64,000 nucleotides of DNA. Origin: Phragmites australis. Its lineage: Eukaryota > Streptophyta > Magnoliopsida > Poales > Poaceae. Position 1 is the stretch's first letter. The number at the start of each line of letters is the position of its first letter. The stretch covers positions 4,161,501-4,225,500 of the forward strand of contig NC_084938.1 in NCBI RefSeq assembly GCF_958298935.1, written 5' to 3'. The notes beneath the pieces are model-generated. The model saw nothing but the letters and a program-made list of their open reading frames with translations. It ran no database searches and was not told the DNA's origin. The translations under genes and the position numbers were made by a program. Shown here one piece after another: positions 1 through 11,504 of this stretch.

Positions 1-2135
1 TTGGTTTAGTATCTAATGAGAGACTGCAGTACGTTGTTAGTGATATACTGGATAATTTGCCTAATGGAAATCATGAAGTGGTGGCTCACAGTGTTCAGTG
101 TTCTGGTCCGCCCGTATCAGCTAACATGGGAAATGGAAATTTACTTCAGCATTTGAAGTCTTTTTCATTCAATTCAATCCATGGCCTTTTGCTGCAGCTG
201 TCTTCTCTTCTGGATAACAACTTTAGAGGCTTTACGAACAGTAGCAAGAAGGATAAAATTCTTGGCCAACTAGTTGTGGTTCTCTCAAGATGTTCTTGGC
301 TTGGGTGCACCACATTATGCTCATGCCCTGTCGTAAGTACATCGTACTTACGGGTATTGGATCTCATGCTTGATGTTGCAAGGATAGGGAAAAGCAGACA
401 TGCTGAAGCCATCCACACTGCTGTTAGAGTTGAGCTCCCAGTGCTTGAACAATGCAACATCAATCCAGTATGCATTCCACGATCCAACCCGGATTGAACT
501 TCAACAACAAGCAACTGAATAATTTTTTAGCTGTTGTGGTCTTTCTAAGAGACAAGATGAAACTTCTGAGGAAGATGTTCAGTTCCAAATATTGGTGAAC
601 TCACTTCAACCATGTCAGGATGCCTAGGGAGGAGGCCACCCTCCCTGAACTACATAAGGAGATTATGTCATGTCTCGCTGATCCTATATATGATGTTAGA
701 ATTACAGTGCTGAAGAGGATTCTCTGGCTCACCAAATCAATCGGACATGGTGATAATAAAAACATTTTGCACCAATGGGCAGGAGCTAATCTGCAGCCTG
801 TTTTAACGGAGCAGTTATTTGTGGAAGAACACCCCAAGTGCCTTTATTATAACTAAAGATCATCTTTTCATGGAACATGGAATGCCGATTCAACAATGGA
901 GAAGATTCCAGCACAATTTTGCCCTTCTGGGACAGATTAGTTCATTTGAACAGCACCATTTCACATGCAAAAACGAGAGAAATAATTCTATGTTGCATGG
1001 GTATGTGCATGAAACAGTTCGCTAAATTACTTAGGAATGGTGTTTTGAAGACCACTGAGCTCTCTGCATCCTTTGTCAGAATCAATGAAGGGAATAGATT
1101 TTCTGATGCCATGCTCAGAGCAGACTTCTTTGTCAGTCTTGCTAAGAGCCAGAGTGCACCATCGGAAACTGTGAATGCTCGAATGGCTGCCACTGAGGCA
1201 ATTGTTGCTTCAGGTCTTCTTGAAGAGGCAAACTGTTTTTCTTCATCTGTGTCCAACATGTGCTTCCCTTCCGAATGTGATGAATGCCATATCAAAGAGA
1301 AATGCATGGAAGCTAGTGTTTTTGAATTTATCAGTCTTTATACATGCAAGATACTTGACTTATGGTTCACATGCATTCAGTTGCTGGAGGACGAGGATGC
1401 CTATCTGAGACAAGAACTTGCAAAGAATGTTCAGAAAATAATAGCAAAGGGTTCAGCTAATACCTTCTGTGATGATTCCACGCCACTGCAGGTTGATAGA
1501 GTTATTGAATTGAGCTTTGAATATCTTACTTCTTTGTTTGGCCACTGGCTGAAATACATTGAGTACTTGGTAAGGATAGTCTTGGACACTGGTAACACTC
1601 TGAACTCCCGTGGAGATTTAGTCCGTCAGATATTTGATAAAGTAATAGATAACCACCATGAGGAGAAGCTATTGATATGTCAAATCTGCTGTTCTAATAT
1701 TCAGAAGCTTTTGCAGTCCAAATGTCAGGTGGAAACAGGAGGACAAACAGAACTGTTCCTGCAGAACTGGAGGCGGAGCTTTTTGAACGAACTCACATCA
1801 CTGACCAGTGGCTATCTTGAGAAAGAGGGGAAAATTGATTGGATTGGCGGCATAGGTAACCATAAGGATGTATTCATATCGGTTTATGCAAATCTGCTAG
1901 GCTTATATGCGCTCACACAATCGGGTTCTCTGGAACAAGTGGACAGTCATGCAATTTATTTGCAAGAATTTTCAGATCTTCAAGGGTTTATCACACCATT
2001 CCTCAAGAACCCTTTGATATCTAACCTTCATTTTCTGTAAAACTGTCACATGAGAGGGCCAGATCCCCCAATAAGCCAGAAGACCAAGTGGATAGTTCAT
2101 CTTCAAGTTTTGATCCGTATTTCCTTATCAGATGA
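1..2135 (+). pseudogene. THADA-like (DUF2428) gene, 3' part, decayed
   Basis: Translations match the C-terminal half of the plant THADA homologue (DUF2428, HEAT-repeat family; relatives such as yeast Trm732 partner a tRNA 2'-O-methyltransferase). Recognisable blocks are LSRCSWLGCTTLCSCPV near 290, DVRITVLKRIL near 690, SHAKTREIILCCMGMCMKQF near 960-1020, WIGGIGNHKDVF near 1840, and a terminal FDPYFLIR ending in TGA at 2133-2135. Reading these blocks requires frame changes near 430, 590, 857 and 2036, and there is an in-frame TAA at 520-522. The longest open stretch is 877-2040 (387 codons). The frame is open at the left edge, so the gene starts outside the window. Neighbouring genes read cleanly, so widespread sequencing error is unlikely. 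It converges on the Elongin A gene. Family assignment rests on recalled homologues; pseudogene status is inferred from the lesions. Confidence 0.8.
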
Positions 2136-2765
2136 TTTTTTTTTCTCATGTACAACTAATTCTTCTTCATTCTTATTCCTCTGTTATAAGACTAAAGATT
2201 AATTGTTTTTATACAAATTTACCACTCCACAGACGCTTTACTTGACGCCCTGTATTACATTTTACACATCTGAGTTTTGCAGCCACTAAAAAAATGCCAT
2301 TTGCTTCAGTTTAGAAGCTTGTACTTTGCAAAAAAAAAGTTTAGAAGCTTGTAATGGATGTGGAAATAGACACCAATGTTAGGGCTGCACATTCTATGGT
2401 TCTTTGTCGCCCTTGACATTCTATGGTTCATTGTTATCAACTTTTGTTACTCCCCATAACATTTCATGAACCATAATCAGATAAGAAGAGCCAACCACGA
2501 AACATGCTTTTTTCTTTAATAAGTAAATGGTTGTTACAAATATTGATAATGTACTTATGGTACAATTTGTGTGTTTCTCCTTTGCCAAATGGTTACTCCT
2601 TTAAGATACAACTGCAAGTGCTCAGCTAGGGCAAAAACCAAAGAAAGGCTGTGTCCCAGGGCACAAGGACTTCATGAAATGGCAGCACACTTGTACAAAG
2701 GAGATACTTTCTGCAAGAAGCCACATGAGCTATTGAGCTCCCGAGATGTCGCAGCAAACCATTTT
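2136..2765. other. Convergent intergenic region
   Basis: This stretch lies between the stop of the THADA-like pseudogene and the stop of the minus-strand Elongin A gene and probably holds both 3' UTRs. An open plus-strand frame (2571-2834) overlaps the last Elongin A exon in antisense and I do not accept it as a gene. I see no RNA gene or transposon end here. Confidence 0.5.
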
Positions 2766-4651
2766 CTAGAATTTGTGTCTGCTGTTCTGAATTTGCCTGT
2801 TTGCACCAGTCGGTTTGGTGATGGTGATTGTTGAATTGGGTCTATGAATGGTCGTTGTCCTCATTGGCTGCCCACTGAGAGAGGTCATCCTTGCTGGTTG
2901 AGATGACCTTGCAAGACTATTCTTTTGGATAGCAGCTTGCATTCTTGCTCTACTGTAAAACAGAATTAGATATAGTATCATAAATAGTTATTTCATTTTA
3001 CGATCATAATTCCAAGAGTAACAATTACCTGTTAACCTCTATCCTAGCTTTTTTCAGTATAGGGCTCTTGTAGTTGGAATTTGACAGGTTGCTAGGTCCA
3101 CCTCCTGTGAAGACTTGGATCTTAGATAAGTGCTGAAAAGAATAAAGTTGCACACCAAAATTCAGCAGAAACAGTGACAGGAAATTACCTCCGAAGAAAC
3201 TTCTTTTGCTGCTTGGTGGCACCTTTGTACAAAGTTTAATTTGTTTGCTTTGTTTCTCTGCAAAAATGGGAGGAAAAAACATATTAGTGCTAGAATTGTA
3301 TTGATAATGAACGCTCAAAAGTCAAGACTTGCATATGCAATGTGTACTCTCCAATTCAAGTTGGGCTAAGTTGGTCAAGTTATGTACTCGGTCTTATATG
3401 GCACATTGAAACACATGCAGTCAGATTTCTCCTATAAGTTGAGCTTACAAGAATTCTCCGTTTGGTCACAAGAGCTGAAACCGATTCATGATGGTGGTTC
3501 AGATCCCTCCTTTTGTATTTAGATGACCTCTAGAATGAGAGATTTTTTTGTTTTGTTAGAAAAAAAAAATCAGTTGAGCTCAAGAAATAGATCAAAAGTT
3601 CAGAGTACTTGCAGCCAAATCTCCAGAAATTCTTCTTTTGCCCCACTTGCCAATCCAGAGAAGCAAAGCCACGGTGACGATACAGAGCCGAGTGGAGAGA
3701 AGCAGCAGCCAGAATGAGACCACGGCAAGGTCCCTCAGCTGCAACGGGAGAGATCGGTGGTGGCAGCGGCAATGATGATGATGAGGACAAGGAAGGCCAC
3801 CATGGCCACCACCTGGAGCCAATGCTCCCACATCAGCTCCCTAAGGTCCTCCTTGCTCGCCACCAAAGCAGCCAAAAGAGATCTACAGGAGAAAGCTTAT
3901 GGAGGCAGTGATCCCATGCAAAGGCGACGGGATTTGGGAGAAGATCAGGAAAATGGAGTCGAGTAGCGGCAGGAGGCTGCAGTAGGGCAGAGGGAGGCTC
4001 GTGTGGTCCTGACCTCCACGCCCTGATTCCAGAGTCAAACCTTGCAACAAGCTGAACAGGGTGTGAATGTAGTATTATGCTTTCAAACATCAAGATCAAG
4101 TGCTCAACTTACAAATTTATTCACGGTATCAAGGGACTAATACATATATATATATACACACACGACAAGTCTATTCTGCATCTAGCCACATTAAGGGACT
4201 AATACATATATATATATACACACACGACAAGTCTATTCTGCATCTAGCCACATTGTAGTTTACTGTTATGACACCTTCCGGTTACAACTCAAACAACTGC
4301 CAGTTACAATCTGCTAGGTAAACCAGTTACAATCGCGTGTTCAGAAGTATATAATTGCAACACGAGAAGCTAACAAATTACGTTTTAAATTGCACCACGA
4401 TTACAATCGTGTTCCAACAAGAAGCTAACAAATTACATTTTAGATTGTATTACGATTACAATCGTGTTCCTTAGGTTGTACATCATTATGCAAGGAATTC
4501 GTTAGGAGTTACGTTCATCAATAACGCAATTGCAACTCAAATTTTTTATTCATTTACGTTTGGTTGTAACTCGTTGTCTTGCGGATTGCAACTCTACTAT
4601 TTTTTAGATTGTAATTGGGGGTGGCGCAACAGCAACTAGAGTTAAGGCTAG

Positions 4652-4719
<68 letters not shown>

Positions 4720-5052
4720 CAACGAGTCTATTATACGTCTAGACGTACTGTCAGTTACAATCCACTAGGTAGACCAGTTACAACCGTGTGTCTAAAAGTA
4801 TATAATTGCAACACGAGAAGCTAACGAGTTACGTTTTAGATTGTACCACGATTACAATCGTATTCCTTAGATTGTGCATCATTAGGCAAGAAATTCGTTA
4901 GAGTTACGTTCATCCATAACGCAATTACAACTCAAATTTTTTTTTATGTCTGGTTATAACTCCCTATCTTTGTGGAATGTAACTATACTCTACTATTTTT
5001 TAATTATAACTGGGGTGACGCAACAGTAATTAGAGTTGAGCCTAGACATGTA

Positions 5053-5096
<44 letters not shown>

Positions 5097-7697
5097 CTGG
5101 GGTGTATATATAAATATGCTCTTATACTATTCTACACCCCGGCTCAGCCTAGCCCATCTAGTTGTGCCAGGCGCGCTTCCGCCCAGCCACGCGCCTGTGC
5201 GATCCGCGCGTCCCCCCACGCCACGTGGTTGCGCCCAGTTTGCGTGCGCCCCGCGCACACGTGTCCACGTCAGCAGCGCGCTACCCGACCAGCGCGCGCC
5301 CCTGTGCCACGTGGCGTGTCCTCACGTGTCACTCGTCATGTGTCGCGGTGCTCAGTAGTGTTCAGTAGTTTTCCAGTAGTTTTTAAGTAGTTCCTGCTCA
5401 GTACTGTTCAGTAGTTTTTTAGTAGTAGTTGTCGCTCAGTAAATCTTTAATATTTTTTATGATTCAGATGCTTCAGTATGTCAGTAGTTTTGTTCAGTAT
5501 TTTCCGCTAAGTAATGTTTAGTAGTTTTTCAATATGTTAGTAGTTTCACGTCATTGACAAACTGTTCAGTGGTGTCAGTAGTCGTCGCTATTCAGTAGTG
5601 TCAATACTTACAATTCGTAGTAAATTATTCAATAAGTGTGTCAGTAGTGTTAGTAGTTGTCAGTAGTTTTTTCAGTAGTGCCAGTAGTTGTCAGTTGTGC
5701 CAGTAGTTTATTTAGTAGTGTCAATAGTTGTCAGTAGTTGATGCAGGCGGAGGAGGGTCGAGGCTGCGGCGGCCAGGGGCCGGGGGCGGGGTGCGGCGGC
5801 CAGGCCCAAGGCGACCGGGGGCGGCGCGCAGGAGGGCGTGGCGGGGGAGACATGTGGCGGGTTCAGTCGGGTGGGTTGGGTCCTAGGTGTAGAATAATAT
5901 CACTAACATATATGTATATATATGTATTGGCTCAGCCCAGCCGCGCGCACGCGCCCGCCCGCTGAGCCACTCCATGCCGCGCCACATGACCACGCGCCAA
6001 CCGCACCTAGCCACATGGTCGTGCGCCTCAGCCCCCCTCCCCGCACCGCTCGCATCGCGTGTGCCCGCACCGCGCTCGCCACATGCTGCTCATCCTGTGC
6101 CATCCGCTCAGTAGTTGTCTAGTAGCTATCATTCAGTAATTCTTTAGTAGTGTTTAGTAGTTGTCATCCAGTAATTCTTCAGTAGTTGTTAGTAGTTTGT
6201 TGTTCAGTAGCTGGATAACTACTGAAAATTGTTCAGTAGTGTTAGTAGTTCAATATTTAGTAGTTTCAAGTTATAGTAAAATTGTTCAGTAGTTTATGTC
6301 AGTAATGTTAGTAGTTGTCAGTAGTTGACAGTAGTATCAGTAGTTGACAGTAGTATCAGTAGTGTTAGTACTATGACTCAGAACTACTGAACACTAAATT
6401 ACTGGACGTACTGGGTGCCCAGTAGTGTTCAATAGTCCAGTAGTACTCAGTAGTGTCCAATAATTTGTTCAATAGTGTCAGTAGTATTAGAAAACTACCG
6501 ACACTTACTGGGCTTGCGCGGGCGCACAGGTGTGCGGGTTCAAGCGGCGCGCTCAACTGCGCGCGGGCAGGTTGGGCCGAACGGACGGGTGTGGTGCGGG
6601 TGGGCTGGAGGGGTCTGGTTGGGTGCTAGGTGTAGAATATGTATATAAACACACACAAACTTCCCCAAACTATTCCACCAGAAGAACTAAAGATGGCATA
6701 ATTGCTGAAATTAATATGTTGAGTTCCTGTTCCAAGAATTAAATGCATATTGCAATTCTGTATCAACAATTGCAGTAGATATGGCAAATTTTTTTGCCTG
6801 TAGCCAATGAAGTATGCCCATGGCCATCAGTTAAACCATTATTATTTTCTAGCGCAGTAGTCATATCCATATCCAAGTAATCCAACACACAAGTATTAAC
6901 TCCATGATAAAATCTACTTACCAGCTTTCTCTGCCTGAAACTTCTTTGTGAATTTCTCGACCATCATATCTTCAATTTCCTTCTGCTTTTCTGTTTTTGC
7001 CTGAAAAATTATAGGTACGAATTTACTATGGGATAAAGGTAATCTATTTTAGTTATAAAGCCCCCAGACACAAGTTATGAACAGTTAAATACATATGTAA
7101 TGTAGCCTCTAATATCTAACCAATTTATCCTTTTTGAGGAAAGCTCTAGCCAATTGTATTGTTAGCTTTGCTGAAAAAAGTAGTGGCAACTCTCATACTA
7201 ATTTCTCCTCAAATTCACTCGCTGACCATTTACAGATCCTGCAAGCCAACCAAAAGAATGAAAAAACAAAGAAAGAATAGTATTTTACCCTGAAGAGATC
7301 CTTCCATTTGTAATGCACTCCGCTGTGCTTCATCCTCTTGATGACATGGTTCATATGGTCCTCGCCGAATTGCCGCTGATAGAATCGCTTCCACAGCGCA
7401 TCCGTGACCGGGCTAAGATCCATCTGTTCCCAAGCAGGCGACACAAATATAGACAGTGACAATCTAACCTCCCAAGGAACAATTTGCAGGGCTACCAAGA
7501 TGAAGAGTAAACTCCTATCCAATCAGTACCTCGGTGAGGCTCTCTATGCGGGTGATCTGCTCCAGCGTGCAGTGAGGCAGGATGCGCTTGAGCAGTTCGA
7601 TCTCGACGCCGTCGACGCTGCCAACGTACCGGAGGTTGTCGATGACCGTCCGGACGCAGAGCTCCACCAAGCTCAGAGGCTTCCTTGCAAACTCCAT
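2766..7697 (-). CDS. Elongin A (RNA polymerase II transcription factor SIII subunit A), 237 aa
   Basis: Six exons in coding order are 7697-7530, 7423-7289, 7000-6922, 3257-3189, 3104-3029 and 2952-2766. All introns are GT-AG, and the 714-nt CDS keeps frame to a TAG. The N-terminus MEFARKPLSLVELCVRTVID holds a BC-box (S9-L10, C14, V18), the Elongin C-binding signature. DLSPVTDALWKRFYQRQFG and KQSKQIKLCTKVPPSSKRSF are typical of the plant Elongin A family (PF06881). The basic tail (LKKARIEVNSRARMQAAIQK) also fits. In animals Elongin A stimulates Pol II elongation and is the substrate receptor of a Cullin ubiquitin ligase; the plant role is inferred from family. Intron 3 is 3.66 kb and full of repeats, while the other introns are short. 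ATG at 7697 is the first ATG of the conserved frame. Confidence 0.92.
3258..4130. other. Elongin A intron 3, distal part, no gene
   Basis: This part of intron 3 contains a GC-richer patch (about 3640-4060) with overlapping short frames on both strands. None has a recognisable domain or splice support. It may be captured or transposon-derived sequence, but I see no convincing ends. Confidence 0.3.
4131..4256. repeat. 62-bp direct tandem duplication
   Basis: A unit beginning AAGGGACTAATACATATATA and ending in TCTAGCCACATT occurs at 4131 and again at 4193, nearly identical and head to tail. It forms the left margin of the larger AT-rich repeat block in Elongin A intron 3. Confidence 0.85.
4180..5060. 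repeat. Diverged tandem pair rich in ATTACAATCG motifs
   Basis: Two copies (about 4217-4660 and 4712-5056) share the same ordered motifs: a ...GTCTATT... entry, AGTTACAATC(T/C), TATAATTGCAACACGAGAAG, CGATTACAATCGT, TTACGTTCATC, CTACTATTTTTTA, and exit GAGTTRAGSCTAGACATRTAA. Each copy is followed by an (AT)n tract. The second is shorter because one GAAGCTAAC...CGATTACAATCG sub-block is present twice in the first. I do not recognise the family. Confidence 0.7.
4656..4712. repeat. (AT)n microsatellite
   Basis: An almost perfect AT dinucleotide tract of about 50 bp sits between the two copies of the diverged tandem pair. A second AT/AC tract is at 5052-5095. Confidence 0.95.
5128..5896. mobile_element. 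Non-autonomous element with AGTAGT-rich core, copy 1
   Basis: It begins TATTCTACACC and ends GGTGTAGAATA, a perfect 11-bp inverted terminus. The left shoulder is very GC-rich (about 5150-5340), the core (about 5350-5740) is a degenerate array of CAGTAGT / TTCAGTAGTTGT-like units, and the right shoulder (about 5740-5890) is GC-rich and runs into GGGTTGGGTCCTAGGTGTAG. No coding frame is convincing. The inverted termini suggest a TIR or foldback element; no target duplication could be fixed because of flanking AT repeats. Confidence 0.6.
5925..6640. mobile_element. Related AGTAGT-rich element, copy 2
   Basis: It has the same architecture as the element just upstream: GGCTCAGCCCAGCC entry, GC-rich shoulder, AGTAGT-like core (about 6105-6500), GC-rich exit, and GTGCTAGGTGTAGAATAT end. 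The 5' inverted terminus is missing or degraded. Near 6370-6440 the array switches to the complementary orientation (ACTACTGA, TACTGGAC), so part of the core is inverted. It lies in Elongin A intron 3. Confidence 0.55.
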
Positions 7698-8290
7698 CCT
7701 CTCCCTGCCAAAACAAACAACTGCTTGCTATAGCCAGGGAATTCTCAACTTCTTTCTTTCTTTTTTGTTGGCAAATTGCAGAATTAACCGCGCCCGCGGC
7801 CGCACCAGAGGAAGAATTCAATCGATCTTGCGCGGCCAGAGACGACGAGGAAGACGAGATTCAACCGAACCAGGGGCACGGATTGATGGATGGATTGGAT
7901 TAGCAGCAAACCACCACCAAGCTGCCCAATCCGCTACGGACTGATGGAGAGGAAGAAAGATTTGGATTTGTTTCCTCGGTTGACGCGTTGAAAGATTCAA
8001 CCGGAGCAAGTAAGGGGTGCTCACCGGGGAACGAGATCGATTCGGAGTCTGGATGTGCCCTCCCCTCCGCTCCAATCGGAACACGAGTCGATTGGGGACG
8101 AGGAGGACGGCGACGAGGAGGATGGAGGAGGAAGCAGTTCGTTGATGCGGGTGGCTGGCGTGACGTCATTCGGTTCGGTGTACGGAGTGCAGGTGGGCCG
8201 GGCCTTGATGGGCCCAGAACATGGTAGTTTGTGGGCCACCTTTCTGGTGAGCTTTGCGGATCAATTACCTAGTAAAGTTGCCCGTTCAAA
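7698..8290 (-). promoter_or_regulatory. Elongin A 5' flank (5' UTR/promoter)
   Basis: This GC-rich flank precedes the minus-strand Elongin A start codon. It contains a palindromic TGACGTCA at 8161-8168, the core site for bZIP proteins of the TGA/CREB type. Several short overlapping frames here are GC-driven and not supported. The transcription start cannot be located by eye. Confidence 0.45.
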
Positions 8291-8318
8291 ACGAAAATGG
8301 TCGAAGAAGAAAATCATG

Positions 8319-8500
8319 TACTCTCTCCGTTTAAAAATACTTATCAATTTTATCTTACTATTTAAACTTTGATTTACTATAAATCTTTAAGTATCTAGTT
8401 GAGTAAAGTGCCAACAACATTATTATATTTGTCAAAGTACTTTAATCATGCTAATATCTAGTTAAGTAAAGTGCCAACAACATCATTAAATGTTCTAGAC
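8319..8500. mobile_element. Truncated Stowaway-like MITE
   Basis: It begins TACTCTCTCCGTTTAAAAAT, matching the usual CTCCCTCCGT-type terminus of grass Stowaway/mariner MITEs next to a TA. An internal TATCTAGTTRAGTAAAGTGC motif occurs twice (about 8391 and 8456). The right terminal inverted repeat is not visible, so the copy is truncated or rearranged. Confidence 0.5.
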
Positions 8501-8639
8501 CCGACCACGGCCGCGTGCTCCGGTAGCTAATCTTTTTCTTTGCCCAAACTTTTTTTAGCTGCATCTAGTTAATTCTAGGTGGAGCATCCTGAAGGTGCCA
8601 TAAACTGTTGTCCCCATTAACGCAATAATATTGCATACA

Positions 8640-11030
8640 ATAATATTATCGTGCAGGAAATTGACGAGAACTTGAAGAGAGTGCAGCAAGAGATGGCGTC
8701 CATACGCCGCCAGGAGGACAAAGACTTCTACTTCATTCAAAGCAATGTGAGAAAGATTATGGCAACCCTTCACTGTAACAGGATGATACCTTGAAGACAA
8801 GAGCAGCTCAAGTAACAACACATTCTTCTTCTTTTTGTTTACAACAAGGTTATTGTACGGTTTGAATGTGGGGTGGGGGGGGGGAGTGTGTGCTGCTTCT
8901 TTATCTTTTCTATAGGTTTAGATAATTTTAGTGGAAAGCTTCTCCTTTTGCTTTTGGGAAAGGTTTAATTTTTGTCATTTGTGTTTGTGTAGTTAAGGTT
9001 AGTGTGTGAAGAAGCAGTGGTAGGTTTTCAATAGTTACCTTGATAATATTTTTGTGTATGCCATTATCCTATCTAGGGGATCATTAGGTGAGAGCATTGC
9101 AAGATTCTATCTCTATCGTGATGTTAATGTGATCATTCAGCGTGTTTTAGAGTGTCATTATGGTCCTTTTGCTAAATAATGAATATTAATGCCCCTTTTT
9201 ATGCAAAGCATGCTTATTTTTTGAATTTTGTTTTTGACCCATGGTAAATGGTCGATTGTTGAATTTATCTTATTTTGGATTATTGTTAGTAAGAACTTGC
9301 ACCTTGTGGATTTTAATTTTATTACGCTTATATGCTAAAAACCTCAGCTTTTAGTGAACAATCCCTCTATCAAATGTTTTGAGTTTTATCCTACCACATA
9401 GCCATATTATTATATTCAAGCTACCTATATGCATTCTTTTTGCTTGGTGAATCTTGCCAAGCTTGTACCCGCTTTAACATAGAGTTCTTTGATGTTGATC
9501 ACTTTTTACGTAGCTTTCTTGACTTCTTGCCTTTTTAGTTCAGCATTGCCTGTTTTACACTGGAATAAGTGCAAAACTTCATTGAATTTTCCCCTCCATA
9601 GCCATATAAATATCTTTGACGAAAATCCATTCCTTGATACAACCTATTGCAAGCAAAAGTTTTCTTTGGCCAAATTTGGAGAATTAAAAGGCTCGTTGAT
9701 AACAAATTAAGCAAGGTTTATACAAATCAAAGTGGAGAAAGGTGCCATGGCATCCTACAAGATGAAACAATTAGAGTGGATGAAGCTATTTTTCAAGTGT
9801 TGAAGGAAAAAATATTCAATAAAATGAATTCAAGGTTATCCAAGAATACTCCCAAGAATGAGTGTGGGGGAGTTATGTCAACAAGAAGTGCTGAAAGTAA
9901 GTAAAGTTGTTATCAAAAGCCCAAAACTCTTTTCCAACCATGTGCAATCTGATAGCAGAGACATCACTTGTGCCCTGAGATCACTTAATGCCATTTGTAC
10001 ATGCCAACCTTTCTAAAAAAAGTGTGTTTCCTTTCTTGAAACTGTCTCTTTTTTCAAGTGACCATTTTGACGAGAGTTTTTAAACCCAATTGTCATATCC
10101 TTTCTTGACTTGATAAAATCCGGGCACTAGTATATTGTTCCCATTAATATCCTTATAAAGCTTACAACATATAGGGGTGGGTGAGTGTTTTAAATACTTT
10201 GACTTAAAAGTAAAACTTTGATAGAGATGGATAGTATGTAATCCTCAAAGCCGAGGATCTATTTTAGTAAAAAAGACAAGTGCTAGTTTTGAAAACATGC
10301 ATTCTCTATGAGAAGTTTGACTTTTGAGAATTTATTTGTGGAAGTCATAAAGCAGCTTTTAGATGAGAAGTTTTTTATTATTTGGGCAATGAGTTTTCGT
10401 GTGATTTAATAAAATGGATTTTGGCATTCTTCATCATTTGCTTTCATGCAATCCTTTTGTTGTTTCAATCAACTTACTCGAGACCAAGCAAGATCTGAGT
10501 GTGGAGAGTGTTGATGAGGCTAGTTATGTACATCTTTTACATTAAAATAGTAAATATATTATCATTATTTTATCATAAATATCACTTGGCATCTAAATGT
10601 TAACCCCATTTTGTGACATATAGTGTTTTGTGTTCGATTGTGTAAAAATGCAGAAATCTTGAGAAATCGACACGATGAAGAAATTCTGGAAGATTTCCAG
10701 CAAAGAGAAGATATTTTGGAGGACCAACAGCACAAAGAAGGTATTGTCAAGGCCTACTAAAAAGACCTAGACCACGCAACCCAGAATAGGGAGCTGCCAC
10801 GTGGCACCCACTGTGCTGCGTGGCACCTACACAAGGTGAGGCCCATAGGACCCATCTTATTTTGTATGTCAGTTTGGCATGCCTTAGGGTTTCTGTAACC
10901 TTTCACACGGCATTAGCGGTGAGAATCAACCCTCTTTTCCAATAAAGATCCTCTTTGAACCCCTATAAGTACTCAACTAAACATAATACTTATAAACAAT
11001 TGAATATTTTGGTCTTTGTGAAACAAATGG
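8640..11030 (+). mobile_element. Ty3/gypsy-like 3' remnant with LTR fragment
   Basis: An open stretch at about 8655-8790 reads QEIDENLKRVQQEMASIRRQ and stops. A long non-coding AT-rich spacer follows, with GTGTGGGGGAG-type purine tracts near 8875 and 9862 and GAGTGTGGAGAGTG just before a TGATGAGG start at about 10512. The following 500 bp (promoter-like, with CACGTGGCA near 10797 and a CCTATAAGT near 10973) resembles an LTR. This arrangement is typical of the 3' end of Athila/Tat-like gypsy elements. No integrase or reverse transcriptase is present. The boundaries and lineage are uncertain. Confidence 0.4.
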
Positions 11031-11079
11031 TGCGCCTCGGCAAATAAGGATGAACAACACAACCACTCTATAGGAAAGC

Positions 11080-11504
11080 AAATAAATCAAGTAGGTTTTT
11101 TCTTTTACCTCTATGTTTCATGCATGAATAAAGCTCTTGTACTTTGTAGTAAGCAATTGAACAACACTCCTAGCTGACTCGATATTGTCAACTACCAAAA
11201 CTTTATTGTAGATGCCAGCAAGTGCATTCCATGCATTTGCAGATTTCTTGGAGAAAGATGCTTTAGTTGGGACAACCACCTTTTTAGCTATGAGTTTATG
11301 CACCTTTTCGTCATCGCCATCATGAGCCTTATCATCAAGCTCCAAAGTCACATCCGTATTAGAGATATCAAGCAAAGGATCCTCTGTCGGACAATCACAC
11401 CAGGAAATCTCCACCTTAGAGCCACTAGGCATGCTCAATCGTTTGATGCTAGTATTAACAACACTTATTGGGGCTGACACTGATTGTGCATGCTGATTTA
11501 TCAT
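11080..11504 (-). pseudogene. Fragment of plant organellar DNA polymerase (PolI-like)
   Basis: The minus frame ends in YNKVLVVDNIESARSVVQLL followed by TTKYKSFIHA and then a TGA exactly where plant organellar PolI-like polymerases have the Cys of HACDTEV. After the stop the frame continues N-I-E-V-K, consistent with a mutated DTEV. This is the linker before the 3'-5' exonuclease domain in plastid/mitochondrial DNA polymerases. Neither the polymerase nor the exonuclease domain is present. A second minus frame (11594-11785) may be more of the same fragment but I cannot confirm it. It is most likely a gene piece captured by a transposon or left by duplication. Confidence 0.65.

Noticed and set aside
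2571..2834. 87-codon plus frame with a protein-like look
   Set aside because: Its 3' part is antisense to the well-supported last Elongin A exon, and no domain or splice support exists.
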